Assembly: GCF_000428845.1 (NCBI RefSeq)
Contig: NZ_AUAS01000001.1
Span: forward strand, 186,001 to 250,000
Source of the DNA: Dyadobacter alkalitolerans DSM 23607
Lineage (GTDB): Bacteria; Bacteroidota; Bacteroidia; Cytophagales; Spirosomataceae
Direction of reading: 5' to 3'
Length of the DNA: 64,000 bases
Part shown: positions 1-8,733 of the stretch, in pieces
Position numbering within the stretch: position 1 is the first letter of the stretch
How the letters are laid out: every line of letters starts with the position of its first letter
Made by a program: the position numbers and the translations under genes
The notes under the pieces: generated by a model
What the model was told of the DNA's origin: nothing
The model's input: the letters and a program-made list of their open reading frames with translations, nothing else
Database searches by the model: none

Positions 1-2367
1 GAGTTCGTAAAGGATAATCCGGTATTGGTGAAGGATGTTGCGGATGTGAAGGAATCGGATATGCCACGTGTGGGTCAGGTTGGGCTGGATGGGAACGATG
101 ATGTTGTAGAAGGCATTGTGGTGCAGCGCAAGGGCGAAAATCCGAGCGAAGTGCTGGCGCGTATAAAGGATAAGGTTGAGGAACTGAACACGAAAATTCT
201 TCCGCCGGATGTCAAAATGGTGACATTCTACGACCGTGATAACCTGATCGAGTTTTGCGCGCATACCGTAAAGCACAACCTCATTGAGGGCATCGTGCTC
301 GTAACCGTGATCGTTTTCCTTTTCATGGCCGACTGGCGCACGACGTTGATCGTTTCCATCATCATCCCGCTCGCGCTCCTTTTCGCTTTTATGTGCCTGA
401 AATTGAAGGGAATGTCCGCTAACCTGCTTTCGATGGGGGCGATTGACTTTGGGATCATTATCGACGGCGCCGTTGTAATGGTGGAAGGGATTTTCGTGGC
501 ACTGGATCATTTGGCGCTTCGCAACGGAATGGATCGGTTCAATAAGTTAACAAAGCTTGGTTTAATCAAAAAAACTGGCGGAGAGCTTGGCAAGGCCATT
601 TTCTTTTCCAAACTAATCATTATCACTGCATTGATCCCGATTTTCAGTTTCCAGAAAGTGGAGGGTAAAATGTTCACCCCACTTGCCTATACGCTCGGGT
701 TTGCATTGTTAGGCGCATTACTCTATACATTAACGCTGGTTCCAGTGCTTTGCTCTTTATTGTTGAATAAAAATGTCCGCGAGAAGAGTAATCCGGTCGT
801 TCGCTTCTTCGACAGGACGGTTACCAATGGTTTTGAATGGTGTTATAAACGGAAAAAATTAAGTCTGGTCTTTGCCACCGTTTTCCTTGGTCTCAGCTTG
901 TTTTCAGCCAAATTTCTGGGAACCGAGTTCCTGCCGACATTGAATGAGGGCGCATTATGGGTGGAAGCGAAAATGCCGATGAGCAGCTCTCTGAACGAAA
1001 CGATCAAAATGGTGACTACGCTTAGGGCCAAATTGAATGAATTTCCGGAAGTGAATGGCGTCTTATCGCAAACCGGCCGCTCCAACGACGGAACCGATCC
1101 GTCCGGTTTTTACTACGTTCAAATGCAGGTTAATCTTAAACCAAAGGACGAGTGGACGCGGAAAATCACTCAGGATCAGCTGATTGAAGAAATGGATACG
1201 AAGCTGAAACAGTTCCAGGGCATTAATTACAATTATTCTCAGCCGATCATCGATAATGTGGCCGAAGCAGTTGCAGGGATGAATGCGAGCAATGCAGTCA
1301 AAATCTATGGGGACGATCTGGAAACACTGAATGCAAAGGCAGACCAGGTGCTGGAAGCGATCAAGAATGTGCCTGGGATCAAGGATGTGGGCATTTTGCG
1401 GAACATTGGCCAGCCAGAGATCAGCGTAATCTTACACGACCACAAAATGGCTCAATATGGTGTAAGTACAGCTGATGCACAGGCAGTTATTGAAATGGCT
1501 ATTGGCGGAAAAACGGCTTCGATCCTGTATGAAGGTGAACGGAAATTTGACATTCGTCTGCGCTACGAAGAGCAATATCGCCGCACGGTGGACGACATCC
1601 AGCAACTCATGGTGCCCACGCTTACCGGCGGGAAGATTCCGTTGAAAGAAATATCATCCATCCGGACGGTTACGGGTCCCGCATTTGTATACCGGGACAA
1701 CAACAAACGTTTCATAGGCGTCAAATTTTCCGTTCGCGAGCGCGACCTGGGAAGCACTATTGCAGATGCTCAAAACCGCGTAAAACCTTTGCTCAAAAAC
1801 CTGCCTAAGGGCTATTCGGTGAACTGGTCAGGAGAATTTGAGAATCAGGTACGGGCGACGGCTCGCCTGGGACAAGTGGTCCCTATCAGCCTTATCGGCA
1901 TTTTTATACTTTTGTTTATCATGTTTAATAATGCAAAAGATGCCGGTCTGGTTTTGGTCAATGTCCCTTTTGCACTCATTGGCGGCATTCTGGCGCTGCA
2001 CGTTACGCATATGAATTTTGGGATCTCGGCGGGGGTAGGCTTTATCGCATTGTTTGGTTTATGTGTGCAGAACGGCGTTATCCTGATCTCAGTTTTCAAC
2101 AAAAACCTGGCAGCAAGGATGTCGCTGGATGAAGCGATCCGGGAAGGTGTTAAGTCCAGGATCAGGCCGGTGATTATGACCGCATTAATGGCAGCAATCG
2201 GCTTGCTGCCCGCTGCTACTTCGACGGGAATTGGCTCAGAAACGCAAAAACCGCTCGCCATAGTTGTCATAGGAGGCCTGGTGACAGCCACCGTGCTCAC
2301 GTTACTGATCTTCCCGATTATTTATGGGTTTTTTAATAGAAAAAGCCGCTCTTTAAGAGCGGCTTAG
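1..2367 (+). CDS. Heavy-metal efflux RND pump, CusA/CzcA family (5' end outside window)
   Basis: Inner-membrane proton antiporter that, with a periplasmic adaptor and an outer-membrane channel, expels metal cations. The frame is open to base 1, so the start lies outside; about 788 of the usual 1030-1050 residues are present. The TM4 motif GAIDFGIIIDGAVVMVE near nt 437-487 keeps the two Asp and the Glu of the proton relay that mark the metal-pumping RND branch (family knowledge). The second porter loop and the C-terminal helix bundle are uninterrupted. A CzcA-CusC fusion is excluded because the protein ends soon after the last helix. The metal (Cu/Ag versus Zn/Co/Cd) cannot be told from this part. 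The last codons are embedded in a hairpin, and the partner genes would lie upstream. Confidence 0.92.
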   Translation, partial: EFVKDNPVLVKDVADVKESDMPRVGQVGLDGNDDVVEGIVVQRKGENPSEVLARIKDKVEELNTKILPPDVKMVTFYDRDNLIEFCAHTVKHNLIEGIVLVTVIVFLFMADWRTTLIVSIIIPLALLFAFMCLKLKGMSANLLSMGAIDFGIIIDGAVVMVEGIFVALDHLALRNGMDRFNKLTKLGLIKKTGGELGKAIFFSKLIIITALIPIFSFQKVEGKMFTPLAYTLGFALLGALLYTLTLVPVLCSLLLNKNVREKSNPVVRFFDRTVTNGFEWCYKRKKLSLVFATVFLGLSLFSAKFLGTEFLPTLNEGALWVEAKMPMSSSLNETIKMVTTLRAKLNEFPEVNGVLSQTGRSNDGTDPSGFYYVQMQVNLKPKDEWTRKITQDQLIEEMDTKLKQFQGINYNYSQPIIDNVAEAVAGMNASNAVKIYGDDLETLNAKADQVLEAIKNVPGIKDVGILRNIGQPEISVILHDHKMAQYGVSTADAQAVIEMAIGGKTASILYEGERKFDIRLRYEEQYRRTVDDIQQLMVPTLTGGKIPLKEISSIRTVTGPAFVYRDNNKRFIGVKFSVRERDLGSTIADAQNRVKPLLKNLPKGYSVNWSGEFENQVRATARLGQVVPISLIGIFILLFIMFNNAKDAGLVLVNVPFALIGGILALHVTHMNFGISAGVGFIALFGLCVQNGVILISVFNKNLAARMSLDEAIREGVKSRIRPVIMTALMAAIGLLPAATSTGIGSETQKPLAIVVIGGLVTATVLTLLIFPIIYGFFNRKSRSLRAA
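2343..2365 (-). terminator. Hairpin terminator embedded in the end of the RND gene
   Basis: A perfect 10-bp stem (2343-2352 with 2356-2365) closes a 3-nt loop. On the minus strand the stem is followed by a short U tract (2344-2340), so it would stop transcripts from the convergent rpoN-kinase operon. On the plus strand there is no T tract. The same bases encode the last residues of the RND pump. Confidence 0.55.
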
Positions 2368-2371
2368 ACGA

Positions 2372-2482
2372 GCCCTGTCACCCTGAGCGTACCGGGCCGC
2401 CGGGCGGTCGAAGGGGCGTTACTGCTTGGTGGTAACGCCCCTTCGGCCGCCCGGCGGCCCGGTACGCTCAGGGTGACAGGGC
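2372..2482. repeat. Long inverted repeat (51-bp arms), REP/BIME-like
   Basis: Left arm 2372-2422 and right arm 2432-2482 are reverse complements over 51 bp with one difference (T2408), which is a G-U wobble in plus-strand RNA. The loop is 9 nt. The outer part contains the motif TGTCACCCTGAGCG, which resembles dispersed repeats common in Bacteroidota and other genomes (recollection, not a search). A degenerate partial copy (CTTCGAC ... CTCAGGTGACAGG) follows to about 2505. It fills the gap between two convergent genes and could act as a transcript-end structure for both. Confidence 0.85.
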
Positions 2483-2519
2483 CTTCGACTCTGCTCAGGT
2501 GACAGGGGCTACGTGCTTA

Positions 2520-3950
2520 CTACTTCTGATTCTGAAACGTAATCGTAAAAGTAGTCCCCGTCCCTATCTCCGATTCTACGTCGATGCGGCCGTGGTGGGC
2601 GTGGATGATGCTCATGGTTGTGGATAAGCCGATGCCCATTCCGTTGTTTTTTCCGGTAAAATAAGGCTCGAAGATCTTTTCCATGTGTTCTTCACTGATA
2701 CCGCAGCCGTTATCTGTAAAAATAACCTGAATGTTCTCTCCCTGGCTTTTGGTGGTAATCCTCAGAATGCCCTTATCCTCTTCCATCGCCTCAATGGCAT
2801 TGGTAATAATGTTCAGGAAGGCCATTTGCAGGGAAACAGGATCAAGCGGCAATGCCATTTCCTCTTCGGCAAACTGGTTGACGATCTGAATGCGTTTCAA
2901 CTGGACCCGGTCCAGGGCAGCTCCGATGGCCTGGGTGAGAACAGTATGCACAGAACTCGTAATAAGCTCTATATCAGCCGAACTGGATGGTTGTAAAAGC
3001 TGCGAGATGAGGTCATTGATCCGGTTGCAATTCCGTTTAATGATCTGTGTATAAAACTTCTGGTCTTCATCAACCAGCTCCATTTCCAGCTGTTCAGCGG
3101 AAAGGTTAACATTGGTTAGCGGATTTCTGACTTCATGGGCAAGCATTCTTACCAAACGACCTGTAACGGCCATTTTTTCGGAAAACAATCTTTCTCTTTC
3201 GGATTGCTTGCGGGCGGTCATATCATGCAGCCTGCCTTGTATATACGGATGATCATCGTCCACTTCCAGCGTTGCTGAAAAGAGGCAGTATTTCTTGTCA
3301 CCATCTTTGGTCACCAGCCTTACTTCCAGATCGTGGATCGGATGATCTTTTATATCGTTCCAGAATGAATCAAACTGCGTGTCTTCCAGCAATTCCAGGA
3401 TATTTTTGAGCCGGAGATCGTCTTCGGTATATCCCGTCAATACGCTGGCCGAGGCGTTCAGATCAATAATGTTCCCGGCAAGGTCACTGATGAACAGGAA
3501 GTCATTGGATTCTTCAAAAATTCTCCGGTAACGGCGTTCACTGTGTTTCAAAGCTTTCAGCACGGAAGTCCTTTCCAGTGCATACCGGATACTTCTTTCA
3601 AGCTTCTCGGAGTCTAACTCACTTTTAATCAGATAATCAGCTGCGCCGAGCCGCAGTGCTTCTACGGCGATTTTGGTATCCCCTTTTCCCGTCAGCAGAA
3701 TAATCGGTTCTTCACATTCAAACTGACAGGCTAATTCGATCAAGTCTATCCCGGTGCTTTCACCTAATAAATAATCAAACAGATACAGATCGTATTTATG
3801 ATCCTTGATATGCTGCTGTGCATCCCTGAACGTAGAGCACCAGGTAATATCAAACTTCCAGTTGACCAATTCCTGAAAATATTCACGTGTGAGGAAGTAA
3901 TCATCCTCGTCATCATCAACCAGGAGGACCCTTATTAATTTTGTGTTCAT
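2520..3950 (-). CDS. Soluble REC-PAS-histidine kinase
   Basis: Cytoplasmic signalling protein of 476 aa with no membrane segment. An N-terminal receiver domain (residues 6-125; acidic DDD at 12-14, phospho-acceptor D59, K109) is followed by a PAS domain (about 138-250), a dimerisation/phosphorylation domain with H272 in AHEVRNP, and an HATPase domain (N384, DNGCG at 413-417, GMGIGLS). The receiver-first order differs from usual hybrid kinases and suggests the REC is an input that tunes kinase activity. It is the last gene of a minus-strand operon, 30 bp after an NtrC-type regulator and downstream of rpoN, so the likely phosphate target is that regulator (inference). The PAS ligand is unknown. 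Confidence 0.92.
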   Translation of the reverse strand: MNTKLIRVLLVDDDEDDYFLTREYFQELVNWKFDITWCSTFRDAQQHIKDHKYDLYLFDYLLGESTGIDLIELACQFECEEPIILLTGKGDTKIAVEALRLGAADYLIKSELDSEKLERSIRYALERTSVLKALKHSERRYRRIFEESNDFLFISDLAGNIIDLNASASVLTGYTEDDLRLKNILELLEDTQFDSFWNDIKDHPIHDLEVRLVTKDGDKKYCLFSATLEVDDDHPYIQGRLHDMTARKQSERERLFSEKMAVTGRLVRMLAHEVRNPLTNVNLSAEQLEMELVDEDQKFYTQIIKRNCNRINDLISQLLQPSSSADIELITSSVHTVLTQAIGAALDRVQLKRIQIVNQFAEEEMALPLDPVSLQMAFLNIITNAIEAMEEDKGILRITTKSQGENIQVIFTDNGCGISEEHMEKIFEPYFTGKNNGMGIGLSTTMSIIHAHHGRIDVESEIGTGTTFTITFQNQK

Positions 3951-3980
3951 TCTAGTTTATAGCTCAGCGTAACTCAACAA

Positions 3981-5453
3981 TTAAATGTCAAACTGTTTCA
4001 TCTTATTGTAGAGTGTCTTCCTGTCAATGTTCAACAGCCGCGCTGCTTTGCTCTTATTAAAATTAACATCCCGAAGCACCTGCATGATCATGTCATACTC
4101 GGCTTCATTGGCAACTGTTTTCAGGCTGGGCTTGGAATCATCACCGTCCAGTGTTTCCATTACCGGAGCTGCTATGCTGGTGGTTGCTGCTATTGTTACA
4201 GGCTCCTCGTCCAGGTCTTTCAGCTTTTTATAATTGACAATTTCAAAAGGCAGTGATTTCTCCTCGATCAGGTCGCCATCGGAAAGCAGCGTAGCACGTT
4301 TGATGACGTTTTTCAGCTCTCTTAGGTTACCCGGCCACGAATAGCTCAGGAAATCGTTCTTAACATCCTCCGAAAACCCGCTTACATTCTTGTTCAGCTC
4401 CACATTGGTGGTATCCAGGAATGTGTTTGCAAAAAGCATCAGATCATCTTTCCTGTTTCTCAATGCAGGCACTTCTATCGTGAATTCATTGAAACGATAG
4501 TAAAGATCTTCCCTGAATTTCCCGTTTCTGGCCGATTCAAGCAACCTTTCATTACTCGCAACAATAATCCTTACATCCAGATCGATCTCCTTTGATCCGC
4601 CGATGCGGCGCATCTTACGCTCCTGCACTACACGCAGCAAAGCCACCTGTATCTCATAAGACAAATTGGAAACTTCATCCAGGAACAATGTTCCGCCATT
4701 AGCCATTTCGAAGTGGCCTATCTTGGTATTCAATGCACCTGTAAATGATCCTTTTTCGTGACCAAAAAGCTCGCTGCCGGCCAGTTCTTTAGATATGGCA
4801 CCGCAGTCCATCGCTACAAAAGGCATATCCCGTCTTTTTGACCGGTTATGAATTTCTGCTGCAATGGCTTCCTTTCCAGATCCGCTTTCTCCGTAAATGA
4901 TAACGCTGAAATTAGTAGGCGCAACAAGGTCAACCTGGCGGAAAAGATTATCCGAGACTTCACTCTGGCCCATTACATAACCTGCTTTAGTCCGTGAACT
5001 AAGCTTACGGGCAGGTTTTGTGGTTTCCGTAGATCCTCCGCTTGGGCCGGAAGCAACCGCTGTATACTCAAATTCCTCGTTCTCTCTAGATTCCGCGTCA
5101 GCAATGGCCTTTTTCACCGTTACCAAAATTTCGTCCGGAAACAATGGTTTGGTGATATAGTCATACGCTCCGAGTTTCATCACGCTAACCGCCACCTTAA
5201 TGTCGGAATAGCCGGTTATAATGAGCACGGGCACATTTGGACGCTTTGCTTTGATGGCAGTGAGCAATTCTGTTCCCGTGATGTCACCCAAACGGAAGTC
5301 GGTCATTACCAGATCAGGCGAGATGGAATCGATCAGTGCGAGGCCGTCTTTACCATTTTGCGCAGTTTCTACTATAAAGTCATTCTTTGATAAAAATCTC
5401 TTCAACAAGAAGCAGATATCTGCCTCATCATCAACAACAACAATTTTTTTCAT
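3981..5453 (-). CDS. NtrC-family sigma-54-dependent response regulator
   Basis: Transcription activator of 490 aa that uses ATP hydrolysis to open promoters held by sigma-54 polymerase. The receiver domain has D52 as phospho-acceptor and K102. The AAA+ core has Walker A GESGSGKE (188-195), the sigma-54 contact loop GSFTGA (235-240; the common form is GAFTGA) and Walker B GTLFLDE (254-260). A Fis-type helix-turn-helix closes the protein (NKSKAARLLNIDRKTLYNKM). It sits 41 bp downstream of rpoN and 30 bp upstream of a REC-PAS kinase on the same strand, so sigma factor, activator and kinase form one unit. The regulon is not visible here. Confidence 0.96.
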   Translation of the reverse strand: MKKIVVVDDEADICFLLKRFLSKNDFIVETAQNGKDGLALIDSISPDLVMTDFRLGDITGTELLTAIKAKRPNVPVLIITGYSDIKVAVSVMKLGAYDYITKPLFPDEILVTVKKAIADAESRENEEFEYTAVASGPSGGSTETTKPARKLSSRTKAGYVMGQSEVSDNLFRQVDLVAPTNFSVIIYGESGSGKEAIAAEIHNRSKRRDMPFVAMDCGAISKELAGSELFGHEKGSFTGALNTKIGHFEMANGGTLFLDEVSNLSYEIQVALLRVVQERKMRRIGGSKEIDLDVRIIVASNERLLESARNGKFREDLYYRFNEFTIEVPALRNRKDDLMLFANTFLDTTNVELNKNVSGFSEDVKNDFLSYSWPGNLRELKNVIKRATLLSDGDLIEEKSLPFEIVNYKKLKDLDEEPVTIAATTSIAAPVMETLDGDDSKPSLKTVANEAEYDMIMQVLRDVNFNKSKAARLLNIDRKTLYNKMKQFDI

Positions 5454-5494
5454 GCCAGGTTTTTAGGGCTAAATCCAGTTGGTTTGTAAGCTGC

Positions 5495-6937
5495 TTAAAT
5501 GGTTACTCTTAATCTTGCAGTCGGGATATTTAATTGTTCCCGGTATTTCGCAACGGTCCTTCTAGCCACAGAATAGCCTTTTTCGGAAAGCATATCTGTA
5601 ATTTGCTGGTCGTTGTACGGATGTCTTTTGTCTTCTGCTCCCACGATCTCCCGGATCGCCTCCTGAATTTCACGGTTGGAAACCTCGGTGCCGTCCTCAT
5701 TGGTAACGCCTTCTGTGAAGAGGTCTTTGAGCAGCACGATCCCGAAAGGTGTCTGAACGTATTTATTCGTCGTTACCCTCGATACTGTCGAAATATCCAT
5801 ACTGATGATCTCGGCAACGTCTTTCAGGATCATGGGGCGTAATTTTTTGATGTCGCCCGTTTGGAAATAGTCGTATTGCAACTTAACGATGGCCCTTAAT
5901 GTGCTCAGCATTGTGTTTTCACGCTGCTTGATCGCATCAATGAACCATTTCGCCGAATTCATCTTGTTTTTCAGGAACTGGTTCGTTGCCTTATCATTCT
6001 TTTGTTCGGCCATTTGGGTAAACAATTTGTTCAACCGCAAAGCCGGGCTGTTACCCCATGTTAGCTGCACTTCTATCTCACCATCCTCAGTATACCGGAG
6101 CATAAAATCCGGCTTAATGCTTTCATTCACGATGGAATCATTGCGGAGGCCGGATGCTGGTTTTGGATTCAATGTTGTGATCAGCGCGATGGCTTTCTTC
6201 AACGATTCCTCGTCGAGGCCGGTAATGCGCATGATCTTGTCATAATTTCTTGAACCCAGCTCATCAAACGCATCCGTTACAATCTTGCAGGCCCACTTCC
6301 AGGTGTCGTCCTGGTTTTCGATGCGGCCAAGCTGAATCAGCAGACATTCCCGAAGATCGCTCGCTGCGATTCCTGCCGGATCAAGCTGCTGAATGATTTT
6401 AAGCATCCAGTTGACCTCGTCCGTGTCAATAAACATGCTGTTGGCAAAGGAAATATCATCGGCAATTACATCGCTTTCACGTCTCAGGAAGCCATCTTCG
6501 TCCAGGGAATCCAGGATAAAGTCTGCAATCAGCTGCTGCCGTTCGTCCAGCCTCAGGAAATGCACTTGCTGTTTAAGGTCGTCCCGGAAAGAAATCGTTT
6601 CCACCATAGGACGTGTATAAAGCTCATTATCAGGCGACTGGTTATTGGCATAAGTCTTATAATCCGGGACATCATCATCCCTGAACTCATCCCAGTCGTA
6701 ATAATCCTGCATGGTATTATCATCGCCCGTGCCTGTGTCGGCAGGATCCTGAAGATCGTCACCAGCATCTTCCGAAGCATTATCGTCCTTACCCTCCTCT
6801 AAAATAGGATTTTCTTCAAGCTCCTCTTTAATTCTTTGTTCAAGCTCCATTGTTGTCAAATGCAGTAAATTCAGCATCTGAATTTGCAACGGAGAATATT
6901 TCAGGGTCTGTCTTTGCGTCTGCGTTTGTCTTTGCAT
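5495..6937 (-). CDS. rpoN: RNA polymerase sigma-54 factor
   Basis: Alternative sigma factor RpoN, 480 aa, the usual length. The N-terminal Gln-rich region I (QRQTQTQRQTLKYSPLQIQM) binds activators, an acidic region II follows (about residues 47-95), then the core-binding domain, and the C-terminal RpoN box ARRTVAKYRE that reads the -24 element is intact about 20 residues from the end. It is the first gene of the operon with an NtrC-type activator and a kinase, an arrangement that suggests dedicated control. Start ATG at 6937 gives a normal region I. Confidence 0.97.
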   Translation of the reverse strand: MQRQTQTQRQTLKYSPLQIQMLNLLHLTTMELEQRIKEELEENPILEEGKDDNASEDAGDDLQDPADTGTGDDNTMQDYYDWDEFRDDDVPDYKTYANNQSPDNELYTRPMVETISFRDDLKQQVHFLRLDERQQLIADFILDSLDEDGFLRRESDVIADDISFANSMFIDTDEVNWMLKIIQQLDPAGIAASDLRECLLIQLGRIENQDDTWKWACKIVTDAFDELGSRNYDKIMRITGLDEESLKKAIALITTLNPKPASGLRNDSIVNESIKPDFMLRYTEDGEIEVQLTWGNSPALRLNKLFTQMAEQKNDKATNQFLKNKMNSAKWFIDAIKQRENTMLSTLRAIVKLQYDYFQTGDIKKLRPMILKDVAEIISMDISTVSRVTTNKYVQTPFGIVLLKDLFTEGVTNEDGTEVSNREIQEAIREIVGAEDKRHPYNDQQITDMLSEKGYSVARRTVAKYREQLNIPTARLRVTI

Positions 6938-7363
6938 ATAGCAACCAAGGGTAAATAATTAGAATTCTTAAAGTTTAAATTTACGACTCTTTATCCAATA
7001 TCTGCAATGAGCGGGCCGATTCTAAATATTGCGTACTTATTTCCACATTCTGAGTACAATTGTTCAGAATGCTTGATGAATAGACGAACATTTGTGCTTC
7101 TTACTATTTTCAGAAGACCGGCGTAGCCGTATTGAACAGACGTGGTCAGGCCAAACGTCTCACCATATTTATCTTTTGACCAAAATATCTAACTCCCATT
7201 CTCTCATTTAGTTACTTCGAAAACCGGGTGGAAAATCAGAGCAGAATTCCGGGAACCCAGACTTTAACCATAACAAAAGAACGGACAGCCAACGATTTTA
7301 TAAGTCTAAATCGCGAAGAGGCATATTAAGCAACTTTACAAAATTCTTGCCGCGGTCTGGTTG
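6938..7363. other. Intergenic region upstream of rpoN
   Basis: Some 430 bp without a convincing gene. It must hold the rpoN operon promoter, but I could not assign a clear -7/-33 pair. The only structure I see is the dyad at 7046-7071, listed separately. Confidence 0.5.
7046..7071. promoter_or_regulatory. Dyad-symmetric site upstream of rpoN
   Basis: CATTCTGA (7046-7053) is mirrored by TCAGAATG (7064-7071), and the centre contains the palindrome ACAATTGT (7056-7063), offset by one base. It lies 109-134 bp upstream of the rpoN start. The layout suits a dimeric regulator, but no regulator is identified and chance is possible. Confidence 0.3.
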
Positions 7364-7364
7364 C

Positions 7365-7393
7365 AAAAAAAAACCTTTCAAGACTGAAAGGTT
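7365..7393 (-). terminator. Intrinsic terminator after the small gene at 7421
   Basis: A 9-bp stem (AACCTTTCA 7372-7380 with TGAAAGGTT 7385-7393) and a 4-nt loop are followed on the minus strand by a run of U (A run at 7365-7373 on the plus strand). It lies 28 bp past the stop of the minus-strand gene ending at 7421. Confidence 0.8.
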
Positions 7394-7420
7394 CTATACT
7401 TCTAAGGAAATTGTAATTTG

Positions 7421-7732
7421 TTAAGCCACATTAACGGGCTTTTCATCGGTATTTCTTTTTACCCAGCGAAGTCCTTTGAGCAGCAACTCCCTTCCTTCCG
7501 GCACACCGTGCTTCACGATTACATTTTTAACGATCAATGGCACCACGTAATTAAGTGGCGGCGGCAGGCGACGCAATGCTGTCTTGGCAAGAATTGCACT
7601 TACGCCCATCTCAATACTTTTGCCTGAGCTGCTGCTCGGTCCTGCAAGAAACATGTTCTTCACATAGTTGACCGTGCTCTCAATAGGTGTAGAAGTTTCC
7701 TCTTTCCCAGTGTTTGTTGATGAATATTTCAT
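7421..7732 (-). CDS. Hypothetical protein, companion of YtxH
   Basis: A 103-aa protein I do not recognise. The ATG at 7732 (MKYSSTNTGKEE) is preferred because longer in-frame starts run into the upstream ytxH-like gene. The N-terminal part is polar and Ser/Thr-rich; the middle has a weakly hydrophobic stretch (PLNYVVPLIVKNVIV) that could associate with the membrane, and the C-end is basic. It lies 52 bp downstream of the YtxH gene on the same strand and ends in a clear terminator, so the two are probably co-transcribed. By association it may belong to a general stress or envelope response (inference). Confidence 0.7.
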   Translation of the reverse strand: MKYSSTNTGKEETSTPIESTVNYVKNMFLAGPSSSSGKSIEMGVSAILAKTALRRLPPPLNYVVPLIVKNVIVKHGVPEGRELLLKGLRWVKRNTDEKPVNVA

Positions 7733-7784
7733 GTTATGATGAAGTGATAGAATTTCCGGCGGCTTTACAGCGCCGGAAAAAATG

Positions 7785-8072
7785 TTATTGATATCTGTTG
7801 ATTTCTTCTTTTGCAGTGTTCGAGTATTCGTCTGCCTTGTCGAAAGCTGCATTTTTATATTCTTCGCCTTCTTCTTTGATCTGTCCGGCTACATTAGAAG
7901 CCTTTTCTTTGCTTTTTTCGAGCGCTTCGATCAGGTCAGTTGCGAGGCTATTCGTTTTTTTCTTGATTTTCGTTCTCGTCTTGTTACCGTCTTCGGGCGC
8001 AAATAGCAACCCGATTACAGCTCCAACCGCTGCTGCTGTTATGATTCCCCAAAATGCTTTATTACCATTCAT
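7785..8072 (-). CDS. YtxH domain protein
   Basis: A 95-aa protein of the YtxH/gas-vesicle-protein-like family, found widely in stress regulons but without a defined activity. It has a short N-terminal membrane segment rich in Gly and Ala (residues 7-24), the hallmark LLFAPEDGNKTR just after it, and a long charged, Lys/Glu-rich helix that is probably coiled coil. Upstream on the minus strand is a purine-rich AGAAGAA. It heads a two-gene unit with the 103-aa hypothetical. Confidence 0.88.
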   Translation of the reverse strand: MNGNKAFWGIITAAAVGAVIGLLFAPEDGNKTRTKIKKKTNSLATDLIEALEKSKEKASNVAGQIKEEGEEYKNAAFDKADEYSNTAKEEINRYQ

Positions 8073-8239
8073 GATATTCTTCTTTTAATGTGAAAATTTC
8101 ATTTACCCTCCATCATCTCCAAATCCTGTACCAGTAATAGGCTGCACAGCAAACGGGATAATCGTTCTACACATTATATGAAGCAACATTACCCTTCATT
8201 TCACAAAATCTATCTTAAACGCTTGTTACGCCTCTCAGA

Positions 8240-8255
8240 TGGCAGGATTATTGTA
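8240..8255 (+). promoter_or_regulatory. Weak sigma-54-like promoter upstream of a receiver gene
   Basis: TGGCAGG-ATTA-TTGTA fits the sigma-54 layout TGGCACG-N4-TTGCA in spacing and in the -24 GG, but the -12 GC is GT here. It lies about 100 bp upstream of the receiver gene at 8353. Only a candidate. Confidence 0.25.
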
Positions 8256-8352
8256 AATGAGGCTTCTGTATACACGTTTTAAAACAACCTGGAATACTTT
8301 TAAAATCTACCTTCCTTCAAATGACCAAAAATTCTATTTCTGACACATCGCT

Positions 8353-8733
8353 ATGAGAATTGTAATTATTGAAGATGAAAAGGATCTGGGTGTGTTGATG
8401 CGCAATTTTCTAGTGAAACAGTTACATATTAAGTCCCCGGAAGCGTCCATAAAGGTGGCTGCTTCGCTTACAGAAGGCTTTCAATGTATAGTTGAACTTG
8501 ATCCTGACTGGATTTTCATCGATAATAACTTGCCGGATGGAAAAGGAATTAATGAGATTCAGCGCATTAAGACTTCCATAATCGTCAAAGACACGAAGAT
8601 TGTAATGATGAGTGCTATGACAAATCTGCGTGAGGAAGCTTTTAAACAAGGTGCCGATTACTTCCTTGACAAACCGATCAGTTTCGTAGAAGTAAAGAAC
8701 TTGTTTGCTAACAACAGCAATGGTCACGAATAG
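8353..8733 (+). CDS. Single-domain response regulator
   Basis: A 126-aa receiver domain with no output domain. The acidic pocket (E7, D8), phospho-acceptor D57 (IFIDNNLPDG), S87 and K107 (LDKPIS) are all present, so it should accept phosphate. Such proteins work as phospho-shuttles or through protein contacts. No kinase is adjacent. It is transcribed away from the YtxH unit, with a 280-bp shared upstream region in which only a weak sigma-54-like motif was noticed. Confidence 0.9.
   Translation: MRIVIIEDEKDLGVLMRNFLVKQLHIKSPEASIKVAASLTEGFQCIVELDPDWIFIDNNLPDGKGINEIQRIKTSIIVKDTKIVMMSAMTNLREEAFKQGADYFLDKPISFVEVKNLFANNSNGHE

Noticed and set aside
7782..8088. Overlapping plus-strand frames rich in Phe and Ser across the YtxH gene
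   Set aside because: They mirror the Lys/Glu-rich YtxH helix, whose minus-strand frame matches a known family.
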